Source of the DNA: Dipetalonema caudispina
Lineage: Eukaryota > Nematoda > Chromadorea > Rhabditida > Onchocercidae
Direction: 5' to 3'
Assembly: GCA_013365325.1 (NCBI GenBank)
Contig: JABVXV010000014.1
Coordinates: forward strand, 434,001-498,000
DNA: 64,000 nucleotides
Under the pieces are notes generated by a model, which was not told the origin of the DNA, did not search any database, and saw only the letters and a program-made list of their open reading frames with translations. Made by a program: the position numbers and the translations under genes. Shown one piece after another: positions 1-11,631 of the stretch (positions are counted from its first letter, which is position 1; every line of letters starts with the position of its first letter).

Positions 1-618
1 TTATGTTATGAAACTGAATAAATTTTACATTAAATTATTACTAAACCACCTTTTGAGGATAATTTCAGCCAAGTGTTACGAATAACAGCACGAACCATGG
101 CATCATCTGGAGATGACATGATCACAATCACCAAATATGTTGAAGACAAACTAGGAACGCTTTCCATGCCTGAAAATCATCATGATTACCAATGATATGA
201 TATATCCAGATCATAAAAATGTTCTCCTTGTATCGGAAGTTTAAACCAAAGTACAGTAGGAGAGTTCTTCCTTTTTCCTTTCATTAATGAAGAAATGAAA
301 ATCATTTAACAATTATGTCTTATCAAAACGTAGAGATAGTAATAACAAGAAAAGGCAACAATTATAATTTATCTAATTCTTGAACCTCGTAAATGTGTAA
401 AAATAAATTTTCATGAACTTGGAAGTTGCTGCAAACGCACCTTGCTGTCTGTGCAAGCTCGATGCAGCAAAACTGCGCATTCTGCTGGATGTAACCTGTT
501 CATCGCAATTGCATGTTAGTGAAAGTGTAATAGTACAAATGATGCAAATTAAACAACCAAACAAAAGTATTATTATTTGCGCAGGCATGGAAGATCGCCG
601 CATCATTCTTATTTCCAC
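1..618 (-). CDS. Beta-1,3-galactosyltransferase (GT31), N-terminal part
   Basis: Seen: two exons, 618-441 and 169-50, join in phase (intron phase 1 on both sides). Exon 1 starts with a short basic cytoplasmic stretch, then one hydrophobic segment of about 22 residues (residues ~13-37, around IIILLFGCLICIICTITLSL), a typical type II Golgi anchor. Exon 2 carries YLVIVIMSSPDDAMVRAVIR followed by NTW, which matches the start of the family 31 galactosyltransferase domain (a short beta strand, then R-x-x-I-R-x-T-W). The coding region continues beyond the left edge, so the catalytic DxD and the C-terminus are missing. Known: GT31 enzymes transfer galactose or N-acetylhexosamine in the Golgi. The B3GALT6 member (SQV-2 in C. 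elegans) builds the proteoglycan linker. Inference: B3GALT6-like is plausible but cannot be proven from this fragment. Other in-frame ATGs lie a few codons downstream of the first. Confidence 0.72.
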
Positions 619-1784
619 ATGCCACCATTCCGATTAATGTATGATGAATGTCCAAAATGAGTTTATTGATTAGAATCAATTCCAAAAGAATACTTCCCGA
701 AATTTGTGACGATCAACTTAAACCTTCACCATAAACCATAATGACTGAATCAATGATAAGAATGAATTACCAGCCTTGGTGTTTCATATTCTGATATACA
801 CGACAATTAATCAAGAAATCCTCTTCATATCATAAGCAATACTCGACAGCTTAGGTATCTATCCAAGAGACCACAGCATGCCCATAATAGTCAATCATAT
901 TTAAACTAAATCACTGAATAGTTTCTATTGTATCCGCTAGACAAGGCTTTCCCGTACAACTGTTTGCTGCACCTATGTATACAACATTCAAGACATCATA
1001 TCATTCCCAACTATAAAGAAAGCAAAACAATACACATGGAGAACAGCACTGCTGCATTGATGGGAGATAAATTAAGGTAATTAAAATATATTCATTTCTA
1101 ACTATTATAAAATATTCGAAATCGCAGAAGATTCTGAAGAAGGATTTGAGTGACTAATATTCGATTATTGTACGAAATCTATGAATATAAATGCATTTGT
1201 GATACAAAAGCCGTCATATAAATAAATCGAATAACTTGGTGTGAACTCTTTATTCAAATCATAAATGATGATAATGTACAAGTGAACAATCAATCAATCA
1301 ATCAATAAATCAGTCAACTGATATCTTAGCATGGGCTGATGAATAATGACCGATAATAGCAAAGTAATGGACTTATTTTTAAAAGGGACAAGGAATTTGA
1401 AAAATGACAAAAACCAAAACAAAAAAGACAGTTTTGAAGGAAAGCATGCTGATAAAAGTATTGGAAGTAGCTGGAAGTAGGTTTGAATGAAAAAAAGCTA
1501 GTGAAATATCAAAAATGGACAGAGTATTCGCTAGTTGTAAAATAAAGATTACCGAAAGAACTTGCTAAAACCAAAAACTAAGCAACACCGGACTGGATGC
1601 GAAAGGCAATAGAATGGAAGGACAAAAATTTAGCTTCTCTCTGCTTGCCTACTATTTTTCACAAAGTTCAAAATTTGCTGCTCTTGAATCTGAATAATAT
1701 AAGTCTCTACGTATAAATCGTCGAGAAATTACAATAAAACATTTGCGTATTATAGGATATCAGTTTCCAATGATAAATACGAAA
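619..1784. other. Intergenic, no gene seen
   Basis: This holds the upstream region of the galactosyltransferase gene and the 3' flank of the UBE2J2 gene. A short CAAT tetranucleotide run lies near 1287-1307. I see no open frame with coding character on either strand. Confidence 0.6.
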
Positions 1785-3160
1785 TCAGTTCTCCTCTTGA
1801 GCAGATATTATGACAAATCTAACTGCAAACGCAATTAATACCACGCCTGCAAGCACCACAAGATTATACGTCAAGGTAGCGTAGTCGCCCTCTTCACCAG
1901 ACCTTAAAAAATTGTTGCTTATCAATGATGAATGGATATGTAGAAATATTTTCGGGGACTTCCAAAAAAATATCTGAAACAAGGAATCACCCTTTATCTC
2001 CTAAATTTTTCATGTATACATCATACGTACATCTCTGAGTTATGATCAGGATAAAGACCTTCTCTGTGACGCAGTTTCATCCATTGCGTTCTCTTCCGAT
2101 AATATTTTATTTCGTTCCTCGGCTAATTCTTCACGTATTTGCTTAGCCAAATCACTAAATAATTCGCAGAAGACTCGATCCTGCAATAACAAGGTTGTAC
2201 CAACAATGTGAACAAAAGAAAGCAATAATTTCAGAGAGAAGTGTAAAAAAAATAAAAATAAAAAACCTTCAAGTTGAATTCCCTAGACTTCCTAGCAAGA
2301 GCACGCTTTTCTGCATCGCTTGAGGTTATACTGCCTAGAGTTGGAGCTGTATCATTCATAAAGGAAAGTAAACCCGTTATAATAGTTGAGACCTGAAATA
2401 ATTACATTATGCCAGGTAAAACGATCTTTCGACAAACAGACATACCAATAAAGTTTCAGAAAAAAAAAAAAAAAAAAAAAAAAACTCATGTTAATATGCT
2501 TTAAAAACGAACCGTCCAAGCAGGATTCCAAGTATCTGGATGGAAATCAGAGATCGAAAGACATAATCTTGTATTTGTTTGGAAACGTCCAGAAGGCGTC
2601 AGCATAAATATTGATGGTGGCTTGAACGGGAAGTCAGGCGGGAAAATAAGTTTGCCATGATAGAATCCACCTATAAATATAATATAAAACGCAGGTACTG
2701 GTTGCACAAGAAATTCGCAAAAAATGTATGTATGATTCCGTGCTTTTTGATATACAATTGTTTGGAAGATATGCCAACAGGAAGAGTAACTGAAAACTTT
2801 CTCCATAGTTCTTTCATTAAATCCAAAAGATATGCAGAAGGTTGAAGGACATGAAAAGACACAAATACGAAGAATAACCTTCATAAGGTGTTTGCGGTGC
2901 TCCTCTGATCACATAATGCCACTCCAGAATATTGGAATGAAGAGGAGCTGCCACGACGAAAGGTACCGGATCCTGAAACGCGTCAATATGTAATGTCAAG
3001 TGACGGAATACTAGCAATTAATACAATATTATTTCATTACAAGACCAAAAATGAAACTTACTCAATTTAAAAGTTTAAATTTCATAAAAAAGTAAACCTT
3101 CATCAACTTTGCATAGTCCTTCTTCAGTCTTGAAACTGCAGTAACCGATGGACCACCCAT
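1785..3160 (-). CDS. UBE2J2: Tail-anchored E2 ubiquitin-conjugating enzyme (UBE2J2/Ubc6 type)
   Basis: Six exons: 3160-3098, 2972-2879, 2670-2513, 2392-2267, 2180-2059 and 1902-1785, all in phase, give 226 residues. Seen: the N-terminal helix [12 protein letters not shown], then [19 protein letters not shown] and [20 protein letters not shown]. The active site [19 protein letters not shown] has the catalytic Cys at about residue 89. The last exon encodes a hydrophobic helix ([20 protein letters not shown]) close to the C-terminus. Known: Ubc6/UBE2J2 enzymes sit in the ER membrane by a C-terminal tail anchor and charge ubiquitin for ER-associated degradation. They lack the HPN motif of canonical E2s, as here (TRLCLS). 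The start ATG opens [16 protein letters not shown], matching the family N-terminus. A related gene lies directly upstream on the same strand (5250-7073). The exon 5 donor is GTCTTT, a rare +3 C site. Identification is secure. Confidence 0.95.
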
Positions 3161-5249
3161 GGTACCAAAGCCTTTACTGAAATTCTCTGTTGATTCTATA
3201 ATTTATTCTTCACTTCTTGAATAAAGTTAGCTTCGCTGTTCATGGGTTCATGGATTTTTTCCTCTGCTCAGTATAATAAGTCTTGATGAAGGGAACGCAA
3301 AACTCATACAACAAGGAAAATATAGTGAAATACGTGGAGAGAGAAGAGAAGAGAGACATAAACGCGGTAAATTCACGTTGTAACGATACGTCATCATTTG
3401 TTTATCCAAGATTATCTCTCCAACTGGAACCCATATTCTAACTTACTAACCACATATCCCATAGCTTTCTGATAGGTACTTTAAGGAAGAGATTCAAATT
3501 CCAAACAGCAATTTGTAGTCCAATTAGTCGTGCAGAAACAATACGCATTACACGTGTAGACCTTAGGTTATATTATTATTGCAAATAATCTTACCAACAA
3601 CACGTTCTTATCCTGCCTTTATAAACAATGAATACAATGTTCATCGCATATCTTTTATTAATTAAAAATACGACAAATTTTTCATGAACAACCCAACAGA
3701 TTCATCCTAATTTTCTAATACAGACTTTTGCATATGCAAATTCCCAACCCCTAATTAATACAAAAGCACTAGTGGAGAGAAGGGATAATCTAAGAGGTTA
3801 ATATCAAATCTGGCCTATTATACACTATATTAATTAAGACAAATATAATCAAATGAAACCTAACGTCACATTCTTATCAATCCTTTATTCTTCTCCTAAG
3901 GATATCAATGTACTGTACATATGCAAGAGAGATTCTGTTCCTGCTTTACTCATCTAAAATTACTGTGAAAATAAATACAAGCTGTGATTTCTTTAAGCGT
4001 AACCTGACATAATAACACCACGTCTCGCCATTTACAGTGCAATGAAATTCAAGTCAGGTCGTAAAATCGAAAAGTAAGACAGATGGTGCTGATAGCACAA
4101 ACAAAGGAAAGGATCAAATTATAGCTTGTTAAAGGCTTATACCACCATATTATATTTAATAATCACTTGACATTTATACTTTATTGAGAAACAGTGAACA
4201 ACAAAATTCATCAAAAACAAGAAATATTTGGTATTTTTGACTGAAGACTATTCGAAAGACCGACAATGCGATAATAAACGCCCTGAGATTACGAGATGAT
4301 GAACGATAAGCTTGAAACATGAAAAATCTATGAGCATATGTCACAGTAATAACTGAGATAAGCTTTTAAAGCAATGAATAGTAGCAAGCGTAGGTTATGA
4401 ACGATATTCGCATACCTAGCTTTACTGCATGCTATTCAGAGATATGACAAATAATTTACGATATGTAAAGAACTGGTTATCAACATGTCAGTCTATTTAC
4501 CAAACAAATGAGCAAAACACAGCTTAAGATTCGTCATAACTTACAGAATTAAAGAAATTACACTGTACAGTATCCACCCTAAGTTTCGTAATATCCTATA
4601 AGCACTCCCTTACAATGTTATTAAGTGCGTAAAATGTTCTTGATCAAAAGAACGTGACAAACTTAAGCTGCAAATTGCTTGATTTAAAGAAACAATTCAA
4701 TGAAAGACAAACAACAAAGCATAAATAAAGTAATAGAGATTTATATTAGTTTGGAAAACCGAAAATATAATGATAACCAAAGGTTATTCCCAGACAACCA
4801 TATTATATTTAATATATAATATATCAACTTTAGTCTGAGGATGAATTACATGAGAGATAATGGTGAGATTACAACTTGACGAATGGATAATAGAATTTGC
4901 TTAGAGTTACCACAACAAAAAACTAATTTAAGCAATGTAGACAAAGGAAAAAAAAAATGACTGATCTTTTCCGGTTAGAGAAGAGTACCAAAAATGTTGA
5001 CAATAGAAGTATGCTTTAATAATGAACATTCTCTGAAATGGGAAAAACGAATGGAAGCAAAGGATAAGTAATCCCTGAGGCGCCAGTAAATGGCAGAATA
5101 TTCAAAACGTAGGGGGACATCGGAAACAGTTCGATTTCAATAAGCACCAAAATACTGCAATAAAAAAATTGACTCCAAATGAGCATTATTTCATAATTTA
5201 TTTTAACTTCACTTCTTTGCACCACATTGATCAGCGATCTTGTGTTGCA
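3161..5249. other. Intergenic between the two E2 genes
   Basis: About 2.1 kb, AT-rich, with short palindromic A/T runs (for example around 4800-4830). An open frame at 5016-5225 on the minus strand has a hydrophobic stretch but I could not splice it to either E2 gene. Nothing else seen. Confidence 0.5.
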
Positions 5250-7073
5250 TTAGAATTTCCATGTTAAAAGGCTGTGAAATCTCTCATCGTCAGATTCAGA
5301 AAAACTTGACAATTCACTTTCTTCCTCATCATCTGTTTCAACAGTAGCAACTACTCGGTCCTTATTTTCTGAATCCTCTGGATCAAAAGGCTTTTCACCA
5401 AATGCCTTCATAAAATTTTTGTTCTGAAAAGATAGGACATAAAAAGATAAAGCACCACTTCAAAACAAGATAATGTCGAAGTTATAATGCTGCATTGCAA
5501 ACGTATCTTGGGTCATTCAATATGACACAGCTACATCAGATAAGACCAAGCATTTGTATTTCGAAAAGGCTCATCATGCTAGTTGATAAGCTAGTTAGAA
5601 TGGCCGAAGAACCGCTGATCTGGCACAAGCTTCGTAATATCTCAGTTACTTACATAAGCCATGAGACATAGATCATATATGTATAAGTACTAGTGGAAAT
5701 GAAGAAAACCTTAAGACAATGGACAGTTGTTTGCTAAAAATTTTGAAGAGGTTAAAAACATACTGTCTTATTGTACAACATCGACTGCTTTGCAAAAACA
5801 AGTTTCTGTTCCGTCGAAGTTCCTATAGCTCCTGCAATGATTTATCTCAATTCACAGAAGCACATCGCATGCTTCATGCATAAGATTACATTTTGTCAAT
5901 AATAATCAAATACGATTCCTCACTAATAAAAGATAAGCATACATATTACAGACAAATGAATGTTAAAAGAGGTAATTAACATAAAAAACTATTATATAAT
6001 GATCAGTGGGATATATGAATGCTAAGGATTATCAGAGCTTGGTATGCAAACATAATGTTGTCAAAATGATGTTTTACTCTTCTAATTAGTGGGACCAACA
6101 GTCCAACTCTTTCGTAAGTCTGATAATATACAAACTTGCCAGAACAAAGGTATTTACTTGAACATGGAAATCTATATTTTTTATAATTTCCATAGCACAA
6201 AAATACTAGACTTCCACAATCAAATAAATGAAATGTTAAATATAGTTACGCACCCATACCCATCCCTTTCTCATCGAACATCATGAAATGGGCAAAGCAA
6301 TGTAGAAATGTTCCGACTGTCCACGATGGATCCCAATTTGTAGGATGAAACGCCGAAATAGAAACACAGATTCGCTCACCAGGTATGAATCTAAATTTCA
6401 TCAAGCATTCATCATCGAGAATTTTCTATGCTTAACTATGAAACTCGACGTTTAAGTACAATTAAAAAAGAAGATGTTACAAATATTGAGAACAATATGC
6501 TATTCAATTCAAATTAATATAACAACAAGCAATGCTTGAATTACCTTCCATTCGGTGTGTACATAATAATATGCGGAGGGATGTACGGAAAATCTTCACT
6601 GAATTCTAACTCGCCGTAATACATACCACCTAAAAAGAGTATAAAAGTTATGATAAGCCAACCTTTTTTAGAAAATCCAAAATCCTTATCATGTACACTT
6701 TCGTCGATAATCTCTTAATATGAGATATTCCCTCACAACATGAAATATAAAACGATTCGTGCACCATAGAAGCCGACAATACAGCGAATCGATAAATGAG
6801 TGCATGTTAATATCAGCAATGTATCTTACAAAAGTGAGCAAGCCGCAATGGGGAAGAGGTGAAACTTAAAAATAAAGGAATACCATCAAACGGCGTATCT
6901 TTAGCACCATGAATAACGTAGCCCCATAACAATAAACTTTCATCCAATGGCTTTGCAACGATTCCCGGGATTGGATCTTTTTTCAGCTCCGCATATTCAT
7001 TTGATAAGCGGATATGTGCTTTTTCATTTGATAGGCGGATGTATGCCTTTTCTTTTGTAAAGCGACATGCCAT
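5250..7073 (-). CDS. Divergent UBE2J2-like E2 enzyme without membrane tail
   Basis: Five exons: 7073-6884, 6629-6545, 6390-6260, 5831-5764 and 5423-5250, all in phase, give 215 residues. Seen: EYAELKKDPIPGIVAKP, LLLWGYVIHGAKDTPFDGG, FPYIPPHIIMYTPNGR and the active site GERICVSISAFHPTNWDPSW with Cys at about residue 100. The exon at 5831-5764 (GAIGTSTEQKLVFAKQSM) aligns with the family segment after the catalytic core. The C-terminus is an acidic Ser/Asp/Glu stretch (DDEEESELSSFSESDDER) and ends in LLTWKF with no hydrophobic helix. Inference: a soluble or peripherally bound E2 that arose by duplication of the neighbouring gene and lost its ER tail anchor. C. elegans is also reported to have more than one Ubc6-like gene. 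The N-terminus is lengthened by a 27-bp tandem duplication. E2 activity looks intact; the membrane role is doubtful. Confidence 0.88.
6996..7049. repeat. 27-bp tandem duplication inside coding sequence
   Basis: Two adjacent 27-base units (6996-7022 and 7023-7049) differ at only a few positions. They encode the repeated peptides KAYIRLSNE and KAHIRLSNE at the N-terminus of the divergent E2. The in-frame length adds one helix-like unit of nine residues. Confidence 0.85.
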
Positions 7074-8083
7074 TCCCGAAAAATGAAGAAATCACAGAAA
7101 CTGGAATGGAAAACTATTAAGTTTATTCCGAACCATTAAATTTATTTTTTAGACTATCTTATTTCTACATACCAGTCCTATTCTTGTATCTTCCAAAACA
7201 CTATCACAGTTCTAATTACTAGATTACAAAACTTGTCGAAGCTAAGAAATCCGATCTCAACAATTTACACGACAACCTAAAAACAGGGGTAAATGAATAA
7301 CCGAAAAACCGGCAATATTTCGTTCCCCTCCTCTCCTCTTCCTCTTACCTTACCAAAGATTCTGCTTAGGTGGTTCTTTTAACCATTATCATCCATTTGC
7401 AATACATCTCACTGAAGGAAAATTTTAACCTGTAGTACAATAAGCTCTTGAAAACTCTTTCCAGCTGTTTTCTTTATACTTATGATGGATAAAACCTAAC
7501 ATTGATGAAAACGTTTATCCATAGCTTACCATATAAGCAATACGTTCGAAAGACGAATCGTATCAGAAAACTGGTAATTCAAACGTGAGAGAGCAAGATG
7601 TATGCTTTATTAAAATATTCAAAAGAAGTTTTTCTCGCTTACAACATCATATCGACGAAGCATATCATTTAATCATAGTGAATTACAACTTTCTCAAAAT
7701 GCGTCGCCCATTAATAAATAAAAAAGAAACAGTCGCAATTCTATGAAAACATCACAGATGGAAAAACAACTTGATGCAAAACTGCAAAAAACAATGACAA
7801 GATCCAAATACACTGTGCATGCTGTTAGATTAGACTGAAACTGCAGGAGTGCATATCAATGAGGTGCATAACAGAAAACTCATTAGCAATGAATCAAACA
7901 AAGCTAAAAAAACTTCCATTACAAAATATCCCTCACCATAAGTTCCTAACTCGATGGAATGTATGCAACTGAAATATAATCAAAGCAGACGTTGCAGTTA
8001 TGTTCAACTATATACAGATCTGCATGAGTCCCTTCATGAAATCAATAAGTGACGATAAGAAAAGAGATCTATTATAGGACTCA
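7074..8083. other. Intergenic, no gene seen
   Basis: About 1 kb between the NECAP stop codon and the start of the divergent E2, AT-rich. No convincing open frame or RNA gene on either strand. Confidence 0.55.
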
Positions 8084-9470
8084 TCAGGGTTTGAATTCTG
8101 CTCTCGTGCTTGGAACATTGCGTGAACGCTGAGTGATAGGAGACGTTGCTGATGGTGGTGGAGGCAACAACGGAAAGCTTCCAGAATTGCTGCTTGCATT
8201 TGATGGTGATGCCCTTGATTGTTGAGGATTTGTTGCTGTTTTTTTCTGGAAACATATTTTTGAGTAATTCTTATCCGACAAAATATTGTTGACAGCTGGA
8301 GAATTCCTTTGAGACAATTAGATTACAAACCCAGTCAATTTGTTACTATTTTTTTGAACATGACTAACGCAACTCGACCATTTTATGAGAACGACAGTAT
8401 GGGTTAGTGATTTCTGAATAATATCAGCATGGAGAATGATATGCTGCACCAATTATCAAGAAAAGAGATTACTCCAATCCGTGTATATTTGTTTTGGGAC
8501 AAACAGACCTACCCCAAAATTTATAGTTATAGTTTGTCCTTTTTTAAAACCAAGGTCCAGCTTAGGTTGGTCGTTCATTTGTTCTTTACAAAGTTCTGCA
8601 TTTTTTTCAATGTACTTGAAATGCTCTTGTAGCGCAACATTCAGATCAAACGAATCACTACGGTCAGCAAATCCCAGACCTGGAAAAACGATAAAAGCAC
8701 CTCAAAAAATCCATGCACAGTTGCGATTAATGCACATTCCCTGACAGGTATTATTGAAGCATTTACGCCTCGATGCTTGGTCCTTTTCAGCATTCAAATT
8801 TGAAATTTTTTCTAACAAATGATTTACGTATAAACACTGACACAAAAAACGAACCGATAAAAGCTGTTTGACCGTTATCATTTTTTAATCGAACGACAAA
8901 ATACCGTGAAGAGTCGAGAACGGGCTCGACGCTGAGCCCTGGATATTCATCTACTGGACATTTCGCAAACAACTGTCCAGATACCTTATCTTCTAGTCGT
9001 AATTCCAACTTATTGCCAATAGCTACCAAACGCATACGTCCTGTCCAGTCTGGTTCATCTAGCTTCCAATCTGCTGCCCTGTAAACTTATTTTCTGTTCG
9101 GGAAACCATTTATATGCGCGAAGAGCTTACAATCAGGTAACATCATTATTTACAAGGATGATATATCTAAAAGCAATTTTAAAATAGCATGCGGGCTGGT
9201 GACAATTAAATATCCCTCCTTCAAAAGTTTCATTCCACATCCTTTCATATCTTATGAAGCAGAAAAAATATATACGCAATTATCTGAAACGAAACAACTG
9301 TCTATCAGAACGGGTTCGATAATAATAATAGTGATATTAAATGAGAGAAAGTACAGTGAAGGAATTGGTAGAAAATCTCACTTATGTCCGCGATTGCTGG
9401 TAAGAGGTGGTATACGATAAACGAACACTTCAGGCTTCACCAGACAAACGCTTTCGTATTCTTCAGCCAT
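8084..9470 (-). CDS. NECAP: NECAP endocytosis adaptor (adaptin-ear-binding coat-associated protein)
   Basis: Four exons: 9470-9382, 9078-8855, 8679-8513 and 8245-8084, all in phase, give 213 residues. Seen: [20 protein letters not shown], then [52 protein letters not shown] and [20 protein letters not shown] followed by QEHFKY. This is the full PH-like PHear domain (residues ~1-135). After it come [17 protein letters not shown] and a proline/serine-rich tail ([12 protein letters not shown]). Length and order match metazoan NECAP1/2. Known: NECAP binds AP-2 and regulates clathrin-coated-vesicle formation; C. elegans NCAP-1 acts in AP-2 recycling. The tail is low-complexity and I see no clear C-terminal WxxF ear-binding motif. 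From memory, the C. elegans NECAP gene also lies near Ubc6-like genes, so this linkage may be ancient. Confidence 0.95.
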
Positions 9471-10381
9471 TAGCAACAAGTTGTATAAAGTAATCCAAAC
9501 AACGCTGCAAACAAAAAATTTAGTTTCGTAAGCGGTAATGATATACAAAAGTCAAAAAAGCAATAATAAAGGTCATCAGGAACTACGAATGAGGACCAAT
9601 AACTCCTTCCGACTTAGAACTCGAACAATGAAATACTGAATTCACAATCCCTAATTGTTCAGTGGATAAGCAGTACCGGTAAAAAGCATTTTCCTTTCCT
9701 TAGTCTTCATTTTTTCATCATTTGCTGTTTGTTTTGTTACTCGGACTTCCTCCTTCCTTCGCTAGAAAAAAAATTTTCCTAAGAGGTTCCACAATTGCGA
9801 TCTAAACATCTGGTAAGCCGTATGGATGACTTGTTTAATCCTAATACCATACATAATAAAGTATAATACAAAGTATAACTAAAGAATGAAGATATAAGTC
9901 AAGATTTAGTGTAAGACAGATTGCTGAAAAGAAACGAAACATGTAAGAGGTGAATGACTAAATAAATGGAAAAGAGAGAGAACATGACGGTAAAATGAAT
10001 CGAGACACAGAAGAATGCCAACCGCTGAAATGACACTTGCCTTTAACCTCGCACCAAGACCTCCTGACCTTTACACCATATCAGTATCTTCAAATGATGA
10101 CATATCGATGATTCGCGGCCGGTGGTAATGAAACCCTGCCTGCAATGAAATCGGGGAAATCAACATAGGTAATGGATTGGTTAGTCAAATTGTTTTGGTT
10201 TCCTTTTGGAGGGTATATTCCATTTTCTGTTAGAGTAGTGAACCGTTTTATCGATAGTTTTCTGTTGTTATAATGTTTGTAATTGTTGTCTTTTGTTAAA
10301 TTTAATTTAAGCAGTTTAAATTAGCTTTCTGAAGTCAATGAATTAATGACAAGAATGTGATATTTATTTTAGAAAGAGTAA
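9471..10381. promoter_or_regulatory. Divergent intergenic region NECAP / EXOSC5
   Basis: About 0.9 kb separates the two divergent start codons, so it must hold promoters for both genes. The EXOSC5 ATG at 10382 is preceded closely by TTTTAG, a possible trans- or cis-splice acceptor (10368-10373). I could not assign defined transcription-factor sites. Confidence 0.5.
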
Positions 10382-11631
10382 ATGGAAGTAGCATCTCCTG
10401 AAGTATCTGATAATTCTCGCCAAAAATTACGCGATCTTAGAGCACAACTAAGTTTTCTGCCCCGAGCTGATGGTTCTTGTGCGCTGGAACAAGGTACAAC
10501 TGTAATATGGTGTGGAATCAATGGTCCTGGTAATGTTTCTTCATCAAAACGACTCAGCGAACGACTGGTTATTGATATCCTTTATAAAGATGCTTATGGA
10601 GCGAAAGATTCTGTTAAGGTACCTTCATGCTTCTTCATACTTCACGTTATTATAAATAACATGACACTATTTGGTATATGCTTTCGAAAGGTTGCGTTGG
10701 CGATGCCGTCAAATTTAGATTTTTTTTCAAGCTCTTAAGCAGTGATATGTCAGGTCGTAAGTCCTAAAGGATTAAACTAAATTTTTCAAACAGAATTCTT
10801 AACATGTTATGAACTGTTACATTCCATTTGTTTTAAGCCCAATCTTTCAACTTAATTTTAATAGTGTATTAAGATCAGCATTTCGTTCGTTCTAGATTAA
10901 TCGATTATTGAGTGCTGCATTGAGACACACCATTGACCATGTTCACTATCCTCGTGTTGTTCTGAATGTCACTCTGCAGTTATTACAGAAAGGTGGCTGT
11001 GAGGTATTATTTTAAATTTGGTTTAGAAAGTGAATTTTCATTGATTTATAGCATCTCCAGATCCGTTTCTGTTCTACTGTGATGTGCTGATTTCATTTTA
11101 AGGCAGCTGCAGCTCTAAATGCCGCTTGTTTGGCAGCTCTCGACTTAGGTATTATTATGAATGGAATGTTTTGTGGAGTTACTGTAGCAGTTTCTCAAGG
11201 AAATCTCATTTTGGATCCAGCCTGTACACAGTGCTCCTCTGCTGATGCAGTCTATACATTTGCATTTTATTCGAGTGGGAAAGTGAGTTTGTGGGAGTTT
11301 TAGTTGTCTAATAACTGAGTCAATGAGAATTTGTTCCATTCCGTAAGTTTAAAAAGTGCTTTTTATAAGATTTCGATCTTACATTACTCGTTTTATTTCT
11401 TTGGTATTACTTTGTGGTGTGAGTGTAAGATATTTCCTGTTTCCTAAATGGAATGTGAATAAAATATGAATGCAGGAATCGACGAAAACGGTGGCTTGCG
11501 ATACAGATGGAGTATTCGAGTACAGTACGTTTGAAGCTGCAAGAACACTAGCTAAACAAGCATCTGCTGATGTCTTCATATTTTATCGGGAAATTTTGCA
11601 AAGAAAACTCAGTGTCGATATTTGGAAGTAG
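10382..11631 (+). CDS. EXOSC5: Exosome complex component RRP46 (EXOSC5), RNase PH-like
   Basis: Four exons: 10382-10618, 10896-11003, 11103-11282 and 11476-11631, all phase 0, give 226 residues. Seen: a single RNase PH fold beginning LRDLRAQLSFLPRADGSCAL, followed by GTTVIWCGINGPG. Exon 2 has INRLLSAALRHTIDHVHYPR and VVLNVTLQLLQKGG. Exon 3 has AAAALNAACLAALDLGIIMN, the helix typical of RRP46 and other PH subunits. The tail runs through GVFEYSTFEAARTLAKQASA to a stop after DIWK. Known: RRP46 is a structural, usually catalytically inactive ring subunit of the RNA exosome. Its C. elegans homologue CRN-5 is also linked to apoptotic DNA degradation. Whether catalytic residues are intact cannot be judged by eye. 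Confidence 0.92.

Noticed and set aside
5016..5225. Hydrophobic open frame as the lost membrane tail of the divergent E2
   Set aside because: It lies beyond the in-frame stop at 5250. I found no in-phase donor in the last exon that would join it, and its hydrophobic stretch is not like the UBE2J2 anchor.
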